A DNA stretch of 64,000 nucleotides, taken from NCBI GenBank assembly GCA_963677655.1, contig OY782088.1; one strand, 5' to 3'. The position numbers were made by a program, and so were the translations under genes. Source of the DNA: Saccharicrinis sp963677655. Its GTDB lineage: Bacteria > Bacteroidota > Bacteroidia > Bacteroidales > Marinilabiliaceae. A model generated the notes under the pieces. The model saw nothing but the letters and a program-made list of their open reading frames with translations, made no database searches and was not told the origin of the DNA. Every line of letters begins with the position of its first letter. The stretch's first letter is position 1. Shown here piece by piece: positions 42,248 to 49,620 of this stretch.

Positions 42248-44062
42248 ATGAAACCTATACAAAGTATTTTTTCTCCGGAAATAACAGAAGCTCTGGGCTG
42301 GACAATAGTTCATTCATTATGGCAAGGAACCATTTTATTAATAACTCTATTAATTCTTCTTAGTATATTAAAAAAATATAGTTCGCAGGTTAGATATTTT
42401 ATTTCCTTCACAATATTGGTCATAATGTTAGGTTGGTCGACTTCAACATTTATTAAATCATATCAATATGCCAAGGAAAAACAAATTGTAAAATATGAAC
42501 TTCTAAAAAATCCGCATTACATTAAAGATATTGTAAAACAAAGCAATAGCAATGCTACCAATGTAACATCAGAGGATTTTAACCTTAAACTAATAAGGGT
42601 TAGAGCATGGTTTCAAAGAAATTTCCCTCTATTTTTATCATTCTGGTTAATCGGAATAGCTTTATTTACAGTAAGATTATTAGGAGGATTGGCTTATAAC
42701 AGACGATTAAAAGGACTACAATTACTTCCTTTCGAAGAAAAGTGGATTGAAAAAATAATAGAGTTTTCAAATGACCTGGGAATTAACAAGGTAATTAAAG
42801 CCTACCAATCACCTCATACAAAATCACCTATAACATTAGGCTATTTAAAACCCATTATATTATTTCCTGTTAAGGCATTTACCGGCTTAACGGAAAAAGA
42901 AATTGAAGCTATTATAGCACACGAACTAGCACACATTATCAGAAATGATTATTTATTTAATATTATTCAATCATTTATTGAGATTCTGTTTTTTTATCAT
43001 CCAGCAATTTGGACTATTTCAAAATTCATTAGAGATGAAAGAGAACACAGTTGCGATGAGATTGCTATTCAGTTAACAAAAGATAAAGTTACTTATGCCA
43101 AAGCTTTAACAAATGCTCAGATTTTTAGTGAATCTGAAGAAACATTATTAATGGCATTTGGAAAGAAGCACAGCAATTTACTTGAAAGAATCAAACGAAT
43201 TCAAAAATTAAATCTTATGAAATCAAATATCGCAGAGCGCATTATTGCTGCATTTATAATTGTCAGCAGTATTTTTTTAGTTTCTTTTTCTGTAAATAAT
43301 CAAGCTATTTATAATAATCCTGACGACAATACAGCATATACTACAATCAATGATTCTATTAAGATTATTGTACAAGATGTGTCAACTATACCTACTAAAC
43401 ATGAAAGAGATAGTTTAATGAAAGTTGTTGAAACTAACCTGAAATTCGCAAAAGAAAAACAAGCTAACATAGGCAAAGAAGTTGAACAAGCAATTGAAAT
43501 AGCTTTATCTGAAAATAATAAAGCATTGTCTCAGGAAATGATTAAAGAAATTAAAATTAGTCTTGATGAAATCAACTTAAGTGAGGTTATGAAAAATGCT
43601 CGAATTGAAGTTGAAGCTGCTCTTGAAGAAATAGACATGGATTCTATAAAATTAGAAATCAAGTTGGGATTACAGGAGGTTCGAAAGGAATTAGCTAAAG
43701 AAATGGAAATACATGAGTTATATTTGGATAGCATTGGTGACTCAGCAAATATGGAACGTATAGGATTAGAGGCTGCTAAAACAGGTATTGAAATTGCATC
43801 CGGAGTATTGGAAAATATGAATATTGAAGAAATTATACAGACATCGTTGAATGCCGCTAAAATAGCTATAGAATCCGCAAATATTGAAATTGAAAATCTT
43901 AACCTTGATTCTTTGTTAAATGCAGAGCTTGATGATATCGATATAGAATTAGATAAAGAAAATCTTACAAAAGATAAGGAGGAATTAAAAAAAGAAATAG
44001 AGGAACTAAAGAGTGAAATGAAAAAACTAAAGAAAGAATTAAAAGAGGCAAATGACCAGTAG
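42248..44062 (+). CDS. BlaR1-type M56 membrane metallopeptidase with coiled-coil domain
   Basis: A 604-residue sensor/protease. N-terminal helices (about 15-36, 45-63, 128-150) are followed by the zinc site AHELAHI (residues 225-229), HSCDEIA and an LERIKRIQ region, all typical of M56/BlaR1 peptidases. A last membrane helix (about 327-347) follows. The C-terminal 250 residues are not a penicillin-binding domain. They are charged helix with heptad-like repeats (IEIA, IEVEAALEEI, IELDKENL and EELKKEIEELKSEMKK) and would lie in the periplasm. Binding of the sensed ligand must therefore differ from BlaR1. It overlaps no gene; it is coupled to blaI by 3 bases and ends at a strong terminator. Confidence 0.88.
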   Translation: MKPIQSIFSPEITEALGWTIVHSLWQGTILLITLLILLSILKKYSSQVRYFISFTILVIMLGWSTSTFIKSYQYAKEKQIVKYELLKNPHYIKDIVKQSNSNATNVTSEDFNLKLIRVRAWFQRNFPLFLSFWLIGIALFTVRLLGGLAYNRRLKGLQLLPFEEKWIEKIIEFSNDLGINKVIKAYQSPHTKSPITLGYLKPIILFPVKAFTGLTEKEIEAIIAHELAHIIRNDYLFNIIQSFIEILFFYHPAIWTISKFIRDEREHSCDEIAIQLTKDKVTYAKALTNAQIFSESEETLLMAFGKKHSNLLERIKRIQKLNLMKSNIAERIIAAFIIVSSIFLVSFSVNNQAIYNNPDDNTAYTTINDSIKIIVQDVSTIPTKHERDSLMKVVETNLKFAKEKQANIGKEVEQAIEIALSENNKALSQEMIKEIKISLDEINLSEVMKNARIEVEAALEEIDMDSIKLEIKLGLQEVRKELAKEMEIHELYLDSIGDSANMERIGLEAAKTGIEIASGVLENMNIEEIIQTSLNAAKIAIESANIEIENLNLDSLLNAELDDIDIELDKENLTKDKEELKKEIEELKSEMKKLKKELKEANDQ

Positions 44063-44073
44063 TATTAAAACCC

Positions 44074-44130
44074 TTAGCCTCTAATGTTTGACGTGCAAGC
44101 AACCCACCTAACATTAGAGGCTAAATTTTC
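44074..44130. terminator. Terminator after the BlaR1-type gene
   Basis: TTAGCCTCTAATGTT (44074-44088) pairs perfectly with AACATTAGAGGCTAA (44110-44124) around a 21-base loop and continues into TTTTC. It is shared by convergent genes. Confidence 0.85.
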
Positions 44131-44168
44131 TGTACTAGTTTTCTTATGAATTATTCGCAACAAGAATG

Positions 44169-45026
44169 CTATTTTAACAACTTAATTGCCTCAACAACTG
44201 TCATCTTTTCCTGAATATTTCTAGTTTTGGCCAGTTGATTACAAACTGAAATAATGCCATTCTCAAGTGCATCCTGACCGTTAAAAATCTCTGCACTCAT
44301 ACAGTCTACCGTGCAGGCAATGATTCCTGCATCACTTAATGATTCAAGACTTTTTACACCGGCATTATTTTTACCAATTCCGGCATCATTAAAGAACACT
44401 GCTTTAACCCCATGTTTTTGGGCATAATGTCCAGCACTCACTCCTCCATGCGAACCACACACTACAATATCTCCTGAGTTGTTCTCATTTAAGAAGGTGA
44501 TACTATCTGTAACGGTAACATTCACTCCATCAATTTGTGTTTGCGATTGTATTTTCAATTCAGGCTTACTTTCACCATCTTTTGCTTCATTTTTCTTTAG
44601 AGAAGAATCTAAACTCTCACTTTTTTCAGTCAATGAAGTCTTTTTTATAATTGGATTTATTTTGGTAATAGCCTCTTTCACAGAATCACCAATATGGATT
44701 CCGGTTGATTCAGCTTGGGGACTCATATGACTTATAATTCCACACTCCCATGTATCTTGAGAAATACCAATCTCAGCACTATTTTGATCAACAGCACAGG
44801 CCAGAATATTCTCAGCATTATAATGCATTAGACCTCTTATTCCTGCCTGATTTTTTCCTACACCAGCACTATTTAGAAAAACAGCTTTTACATTACAGCT
44901 TTTCACCTGTATGGCAAGAGCCCTATTGCCTCCGCAATGAGATCCACAAACTAAAATAGGACTTGTGTTGTCAGGTTGTAAATCACCTAAACTATCTAGT
45001 AGTACGACACCTTTTGGTAACTTCAT
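44169..45026 (-). CDS. Internally duplicated protein of unknown function
   Basis: A 285-residue cytoplasmic protein without a recognised family. It consists of two copies of a roughly 110-residue module, joined by a Lys/Glu/Ser-rich linker (about 135-175). Copy 1 reads VCGSHCGGNRALAIQ, VKAVFLNSAGVGKNQAG, ILACAVDQNSAEIG and CGIIS. Copy 2 reads VCGSHGGVSAGHYAQ, VKAVFFNDAGIGKNNAG, IIACTVDCMSAEIF and NGIIS. The shared SH-GG, N-AG-GKN-AG and A-VD--SAEI patterns are unlike general structural residues and look like active-site or binding motifs. Neither copy has a P-loop. It lies between the terminator of the bla-type operon and a region of hairpins. Confidence 0.7.
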   Translation of the reverse strand: MKLPKGVVLLDSLGDLQPDNTSPILVCGSHCGGNRALAIQVKSCNVKAVFLNSAGVGKNQAGIRGLMHYNAENILACAVDQNSAEIGISQDTWECGIISHMSPQAESTGIHIGDSVKEAITKINPIIKKTSLTEKSESLDSSLKKNEAKDGESKPELKIQSQTQIDGVNVTVTDSITFLNENNSGDIVVCGSHGGVSAGHYAQKHGVKAVFFNDAGIGKNNAGVKSLESLSDAGIIACTVDCMSAEIFNGQDALENGIISVCNQLAKTRNIQEKMTVVEAIKLLK

Positions 45027-45133
45027 TTTTTAATGGGAATAAAGCAAAAATATAAAGACAAAAGTCACCAATGACCAATTTCTAAATACTAATGCAAATC
45101 AAAAATTAAACTAATATTTGTATGTAACTAAAG

Positions 45134-45180
45134 CACAAAGTTGTAGCAACAGTTATTCAGACTGAAACTACAACTTTGTG
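45134..45180. repeat. Hairpin 1 in the gap after iorB
   Basis: CACAAAGTTGTAG (45134-45146) and CTACAACTTTGTG (45168-45180) form a perfect 13-base stem around a 21-base loop. Read on the minus strand it is a possible terminator of the ior operon, although no strong T-run follows. Confidence 0.6.
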
Positions 45181-45186
45181 TAAATT

Positions 45187-45207
45187 ACAAGGGACATTGC
45201 GCCTTGT
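45187..45207. repeat. Hairpin 2 in the gap after iorB
   Basis: ACAAGG (45187-45192) and CCTTGT (45202-45207), loop of 9 bases. Confidence 0.4.
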
Positions 45208-45216
45208 TGTGATGTA

Positions 45217-45233
45217 AAAGACTTTGAGTCTTT
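45217..45233. terminator. Hairpin 3 in the gap after iorB
   Basis: AAAGACT (45217-45223) and AGTCTTT (45227-45233) form a tight 7-base stem with a TTG loop, followed on the plus side by TATATATTTTTT. It may be an intrinsic terminator, but its T-run suits rightward transcription, which is not expected from the neighbouring genes. Confidence 0.4.
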
Positions 45234-45317
45234 ATATATTTTTTAATCCTTTACTCATGCTATCATGATAAAAGTTTACCAACAATCTATTGCCCTATCG
45301 ACCTCTTATCCTTTCAC

Positions 45318-45929
45318 CTACTTAGATGCCAGTTCAGCACAAGCAATATCTGTTCCCTTTTGGTAAGCCTTTATATTTCCTTCAACAAACTTTTTTGGAA
45401 CACTTTCTCTCACTACCTGAATCATATCATCATGAGAATAACCTCTTAATTCAGCATAGTAACCCAACATTACAACATTCATCATTTTACTAATATCGAA
45501 ATCCGGATTCTTATGCTCATCTGGATCAACAATAAATGTCTTCTTCCCTGATTTCTTTATGATTTCAGTTTTACATTCAGGCATGTCTTTTTCCAGTCTG
45601 GTATTTACGCTGGAAGTAGATAACTCAAAAGTACTTGTTAAAACGATACCATCATCTTTCAGGCAATGCAAATACCTGAGTGTTTCCGTTTGCTCAAAAG
45701 ATATAAGGTAATCCACATCACCAGATTTTATAAAGGGAGATAGAACCGGCTTGTTTGAATACCTAAAATGACTTTCTACTCCTCCTCCACGTTGTCCTAG
45801 TCCAATTACATCAGATATTTTTAACTCATAACCAAGATTCATGTAATATTTACTTAAGAGGTTACTGAAAAGAAGTATTCCTTGTCCTCCTAAACCAGCT
45901 ATGATAATATTTTTTCCTGTATCCTGCAT
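45318..45929 (-). CDS. iorB: Indolepyruvate:ferredoxin oxidoreductase, beta subunit
   Basis: A 203-residue subunit with the family's glycine-rich IIIAGLGGQGILLFSNLLSKYY start, RGGGVESHFRYS and VVMLGYYAEL. With IorA it oxidatively decarboxylates aryl pyruvates (indolepyruvate, phenylpyruvate) to acyl-CoA and reduces ferredoxin, part of aromatic amino acid fermentation. It begins 2 bases after iorA, which confirms an iorAB operon. A set of hairpins follows. Confidence 0.93.
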   Translation of the reverse strand: MQDTGKNIIIAGLGGQGILLFSNLLSKYYMNLGYELKISDVIGLGQRGGGVESHFRYSNKPVLSPFIKSGDVDYLISFEQTETLRYLHCLKDDGIVLTSTFELSTSSVNTRLEKDMPECKTEIIKKSGKKTFIVDPDEHKNPDFDISKMMNVVMLGYYAELRGYSHDDMIQVVRESVPKKFVEGNIKAYQKGTDIACAELASK

Positions 45930-45931
45930 AT

Positions 45932-47743
45932 TTATGATTTTATAGCGTCAAACTTACATGCCGTAGAACATAATCCACAGCCTACACAAAGATCCTCATT
46001 AATAACTATATCAACCTTTCCGTCCTTTGTCTTTTTACTCTCTATAGCTAAACATCCAAGATTTATACATTTTCTACATTTAGTACACTTATCCTGATCG
46101 ATATAACTTGGCGTGTTTTTAGGAAGTTTGAACTTTGTAACACATGGCTTTTTAACAATCACAACAGAATTAGTTTTTGCATTTACTGCACTGGTGATTG
46201 CTTTTTCCAGGTTATCGTATTCGTATGCATCAACTGTAACAATATCTTTTACGCCAATAGCCTCGCATACTTTAGAAATTTCAAGTTTATTTTCAGGTTT
46301 GTAATTAAACCCAAAGTCGCTTGATGCTACATGCTGACCACCAGTCATTGCAAGACAGCTATTGTCAACAATAATTACCGTTGATTGACTATCATTGAAT
46401 ATCAGGTTCATCAACCCATTGATTCCTGTGGCCCAAAAACCACCATCACCAATCATGGCCACAAAATTTTCTTTGTGATCTGTAGCTACGTTATAACCAT
46501 GAGATAGCGCAATACTTGAACCCATACATTTTTGTAACGAATAGGATTCCATATGAGGAAAGCAACCTATCAGTCCACAGGTAACATCAGCAGCCGCCTT
46601 AATTTTATGTTTCTTTAAAATATTCGCAACAAAGAGGTGTGAACATCCGGCACAACTAACAGGTAATCTAAAAGGAATGCCTTCCATAACACTTCTTTTT
46701 TCTGCGTCAGGAACCAGTCTTTCCTCAATAATATCCGGAGTAAAACGCATCATTTCAGGGAATTTTGGAAATAATTCTTTCCCTATAACTGAAATCCCTA
46801 AATCTTTGATATTCTTTTCCAATAAATCATGACCGTCTTCAATCACATAGAGTTCATCCACATGTTCTGCAAGTTCACGAATCTTCTTTTCCGGAAGTGG
46901 CATTACAAGGCCTAATTTCAAAAATGATGCTTCAGGTAAAACTTCTTTAGCATAATAGTAAGGTGTACCAGCTGTAATTACCCCAATCTTTTTACCATTC
47001 AACTCTAGCCTGTTGAAATCAAAATCATTGCTATCCAAAGCAAGGCGCTTCATATGAGCTGGAAAATCATTAAAACATTTGGTTAATTTTGGATGTTCCG
47101 AACCTTCTGCATTCATCATCATGGTTGTCATGATAACTTTACTGAAACTTACCGGATATTTAACTCTGCATTTTGCTTCGTATGTGATATCTTCATCAAT
47201 GATAACTTTACTGGTTGTTTTGCATATCACTGATGTAATTTTAAATATAACAGGGGTAGAGTATTCTTCACTAACTTCAAAGGCTTTAACCATTAAATCC
47301 TTTGCTTCCTGACTGTCACTTGGCTCAAATACGGGGATATTGAACATATTTCCATAATGACGAACATCATTATAGTCATCACCCGCAGTACGACCAACAT
47401 CATCACCAACTACTATTACCAGCCCACCGTTAATTTGACTCCCAGCAGCACCACCCAGTGCATCTGCAGCAACATGTAAACCTACAGTTTTCATTATTGC
47501 TATACTACGATATCCTGCAAATGAAGCTCCAATGGCTACTTCTAGTCCCACTTTTTCATTAGTTGACCATTCACAATATATCTCTGGGTAATAATGATTA
47601 GTGTAATCCATTACTTCCGTTGAAGGTGTACCCGGGAATCCGGAAGCGACCTTTACTCCTGCCTCAAAGGCTCCTCTGGCAACAGCTTCGTTACCATTCA
47701 TCATTTTCATTACGGCAAACTTATTTCCTATCTCCATATTCAA
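45932..47743 (-). CDS. iorA: Indolepyruvate:ferredoxin oxidoreductase, alpha subunit
   Basis: A 603-residue TPP enzyme. The first part has the pyruvate-ferredoxin-oxidoreductase-type GNEAVARGAFEAGVKVASGFPGTPSTEV. The TPP domain has AMIGDGGFWATGINGLMN and IIVDNSCLAMTGG, matching GDGx(25-30)N. The C-terminus is a two-cluster ferredoxin: CTKCRKCINLGCLAIES and CVGCGLCSTACKFDAI. Together with IorB it forms the oxygen-sensitive complex of aromatic 2-oxoacid oxidation. Its promoter (-7 at 47800-47807) is one of the best in the window. An alternate start two codons in (47737) is possible. Confidence 0.95.
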   Translation of the reverse strand: MNMEIGNKFAVMKMMNGNEAVARGAFEAGVKVASGFPGTPSTEVMDYTNHYYPEIYCEWSTNEKVGLEVAIGASFAGYRSIAIMKTVGLHVAADALGGAAGSQINGGLVIVVGDDVGRTAGDDYNDVRHYGNMFNIPVFEPSDSQEAKDLMVKAFEVSEEYSTPVIFKITSVICKTTSKVIIDEDITYEAKCRVKYPVSFSKVIMTTMMMNAEGSEHPKLTKCFNDFPAHMKRLALDSNDFDFNRLELNGKKIGVITAGTPYYYAKEVLPEASFLKLGLVMPLPEKKIRELAEHVDELYVIEDGHDLLEKNIKDLGISVIGKELFPKFPEMMRFTPDIIEERLVPDAEKRSVMEGIPFRLPVSCAGCSHLFVANILKKHKIKAAADVTCGLIGCFPHMESYSLQKCMGSSIALSHGYNVATDHKENFVAMIGDGGFWATGINGLMNLIFNDSQSTVIIVDNSCLAMTGGQHVASSDFGFNYKPENKLEISKVCEAIGVKDIVTVDAYEYDNLEKAITSAVNAKTNSVVIVKKPCVTKFKLPKNTPSYIDQDKCTKCRKCINLGCLAIESKKTKDGKVDIVINEDLCVGCGLCSTACKFDAIKS

Positions 47744-47799
47744 AAAGTGACTTCTCTCATCACTATTATGTGATTTTTATCATTATTTCGCGAAACCTG

Positions 47800-47830
47800 C
47801 AAAAATAGATAAATTCTCAAGCCCTGCAAA
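47800..47830 (-). promoter_or_regulatory. Promoter of the iorAB operon
   Basis: Minus strand -7 TATTTTTG (47800-47807) and -33 TTTG (47827-47830) with a 19-base spacer match the Bacteroidota consensus fully; it starts about 50 bases before iorA. Confidence 0.75.
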
Positions 47831-47925
47831 TTTGCCTTCAATTTTATTTAAAAAAGACAGGATTTTTATCATGGATTTATAAAATATTTGTTGTTGAGAT
47901 AAAATTAATACACAATTTTCATTTT

Positions 47926-48402
47926 TTATAAGTATTCATATTCATCAAACATTGCAGCCTGACCTATTCTGTTATTTTCTTCATCATATACATTCCAAAG
48001 AATTACATTTTTTATTTCAAACCTTTTTCCTGTTTTAGAAATTCGGATACCTGAATAATCTTTTGAATAACCATTCTCTGTAACTTCAGCAATAAATTTT
48101 TCTCTTTGACCTCTCTCGTCACTTTCTGCAGAATATTTGGAAGGCATATTGGTTATTTCTTCCCAAGACATTTCAAAAAGGTTAAGTGCAGTTTGATTTG
48201 CATAGTTAAATATTGGGTCTTCTGATCCATTATGAGCCAATAGTACATAATCAGAATTGAAAGCTTGTTTGGCTTGTTCTTCCAAGCTCAACGAAAAGTC
48301 AACAATCTCAATATTCGACAACTTTTTTAAACTACTTGTAATTAAATATATATAATCTTTTAAGTAACCATTTTCGTTACTTGGTATTTCTGTCTTGCTC
48401 AT
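47926..48402 (-). CDS. MEKHLA-type (PAS-like) domain protein
   Basis: A 158-residue soluble protein built around one PAS-like domain: YVLLAHNGSEDPIFNYANQTALNLFEMSWEEITNMPSKYSAE, then GIRISKTGKRFEIKNVILWNVYDEENNRIGQAAMF. This matches the MEKHLA domain, a PAS relative known from plant HD-ZIP proteins and bacterial stand-alone proteins. A sensory or ligand-binding role is likely, but no output domain is attached and no partner is adjacent. The first 45 residues are a helical leader. It lies upstream of the ior promoter, with its own unknown start site. Confidence 0.8.
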   Translation of the reverse strand: MSKTEIPSNENGYLKDYIYLITSSLKKLSNIEIVDFSLSLEEQAKQAFNSDYVLLAHNGSEDPIFNYANQTALNLFEMSWEEITNMPSKYSAESDERGQREKFIAEVTENGYSKDYSGIRISKTGKRFEIKNVILWNVYDEENNRIGQAAMFDEYEYL

Positions 48403-48474
48403 TAATTAGTTTTTGTATAATATTAATAATCACTTAATGCCAATTAATATTCTTGAATATTTATTATATGTTAT

Positions 48475-48654
48475 ATGGCTTACTCATTTAACATTAACGA
48501 TGCACCTGAAATAGAGTATAGTTTGCCTTTAGTTGCTCAGAGAAAATATACACTTAACGTACAAGGTCATTGCTTTTGTTTGATTGTAAAAGTAACTTTT
48601 TATAAAACAGAAGCAAAAGCAATGACAAGAGCGAAAAGGGGAAAAGGCAACTAA
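48475..48654 (+). CDS. Small open frame, 59 residues, doubtful
   Basis: ATG 48475 to TAA 48654 encodes a 59-residue peptide that begins MAYSFNINDAPEIEYSLPLV and ends with a basic TRAKRGKGN tail. No family was recognised. It contains the two arms of a 13-base inverted repeat (GTCATTGCTTTTG at 48566-48578, its complement at 48614-48626), so the open frame may be chance over a structured or repeated sequence. The surrounding 693 bases have no other gene. Confidence 0.25.
   Translation: MAYSFNINDAPEIEYSLPLVAQRKYTLNVQGHCFCLIVKVTFYKTEAKAMTRAKRGKGN
48566..48626. repeat. 13-base inverted repeat in the 48.4-49.1 kb gap
   Basis: GTCATTGCTTTTG (48566-48578) and CAAAAGCAATGAC (48614-48626) are perfect complements, with a 35-base centre. 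Confidence 0.7.
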
Positions 48655-49022
48655 TGCAAAAACTCCATGAGCTATATTTTATTGATTGTGTGTTACCTGC
48701 ATAAGCTTATTGAGCACAAAAACAATGTATGACAAAATCATAAAATTAAAAGTTAAGACATAAAAAATAACATTTATAGTACTAATGCCTACACCCTATT
48801 GATGAACTTTCTCTATACTCCAAAGCATGCTAGTTTGGTGTATAATCCAATAGTTTATAATATTTCAGCGAATACTACATTAAATAGAAATAAAGCAGGT
48901 AGGAGGAAAAATGGATACAGTTAATTAGAGCATTGAATTTTAAAAAATAGTAGGAAAAGGAAATAGAAGCATACAATAGAGAACAAGCAGAAAGATATTC
49001 TCAACATTCTAACTCAGGTTAG

Positions 49023-49058
49023 CAAAAAAAGAGTGCAAATAATAATACTTGCACCCTT
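49023..49058 (-). terminator. Terminator after the flavodoxin gene
   Basis: On the minus strand GTGCAA (49054-49049) pairs with TTGCAC (49038-49033) around a 10-base AT loop and is followed by a run of seven T. It lies 38 bases past the flavodoxin stop. Confidence 0.8.
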
Positions 49059-49095
49059 TCCAATATTAATGTATAAAAGCAAAATTAAATAATGA

Positions 49096-49602
49096 CTATT
49101 TGAATTCCTTTTTGAGTTTTTCTGCCCAATTTGTAATTCTTTCTTCTGTTAAAGCAGCTTGATTTTCAATATCAAGAGCAAGTCCAACAAATTGTTCTCC
49201 ACGCTGAGCCTTTGATGATTCAAATTCATATCCATTAGTGGAAGTAAAACCAACAATCTTCCCTCCTCTTTTTTCAATGAATTCAGCCATTAGTCCTATT
49301 CCATCCACAAAGTTTTCCGGATAACTCTTTTGATCACCTCCTCCAAATAAAGCAAATGATTTTCCCTTAAATGAATCGTCTTCAATGGCAGGTAAAAACT
49401 CATCCCAATAATTAGGAAGTTCGCCATCAAACCATGTTGGAACGGCTAATATGTAATTCTTATATTTATTAAAGTCTTCCTGAGAAATTTCTTCAACATT
49501 CTTTTCCTCTATATTTTCTTCACCAAGAGCCTTTTTAATCTTATTAACTTGCTGTTTTGTTTTTACAGTATTAAAGCTGTAAAATAGACCTATCTTGTTC
49601 AT
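49096..49602 (-). CDS. Flavodoxin
   Basis: A 168-residue FMN electron carrier of the long-chain type. The aromatic FMN-stacking loops are visible as VPTWFDGELPNYWDEF and GGGDQKSYPENFVDG, and the long-chain segment ends FTSTNGYEFESSKAQRGEQFVGLALD. The phosphate-binding loop at the N-terminus, normally (S/T)-x-T-G-x-T, reads SFNTVKT and lacks the glycine, which is unusual. It lies 18 bases after the fused E1 gene and likely shares its operon, suggesting a link between branched-chain oxidation and a flavodoxin-dependent acceptor. That link is inferred only. Confidence 0.9.
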   Translation of the reverse strand: MNKIGLFYSFNTVKTKQQVNKIKKALGEENIEEKNVEEISQEDFNKYKNYILAVPTWFDGELPNYWDEFLPAIEDDSFKGKSFALFGGGDQKSYPENFVDGIGLMAEFIEKRGGKIVGFTSTNGYEFESSKAQRGEQFVGLALDIENQAALTEERITNWAEKLKKEFK

Positions 49603-49620
49603 AATAATATTCTTTAATAA

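Larger units (their letters stand above)
48403..49095. other. 693-base gap without a confident gene
   Basis: AT-rich sequence that contains only a 59-codon open frame (48475-48654), a 13-base inverted repeat and a terminator for the flavodoxin gene. From about 48660 to 49020 no open frame over 40 codons was found; scattered stop codons suggest decayed sequence. It could hold remnants of a lost gene, but no recognisable protein fragments were found. Confidence 0.6.

Noticed and set aside
41861..44062. Standard beta-lactam resistance operon
   Set aside because: No beta-lactamase or PBP gene follows and the sensor has no penicillin-binding domain.
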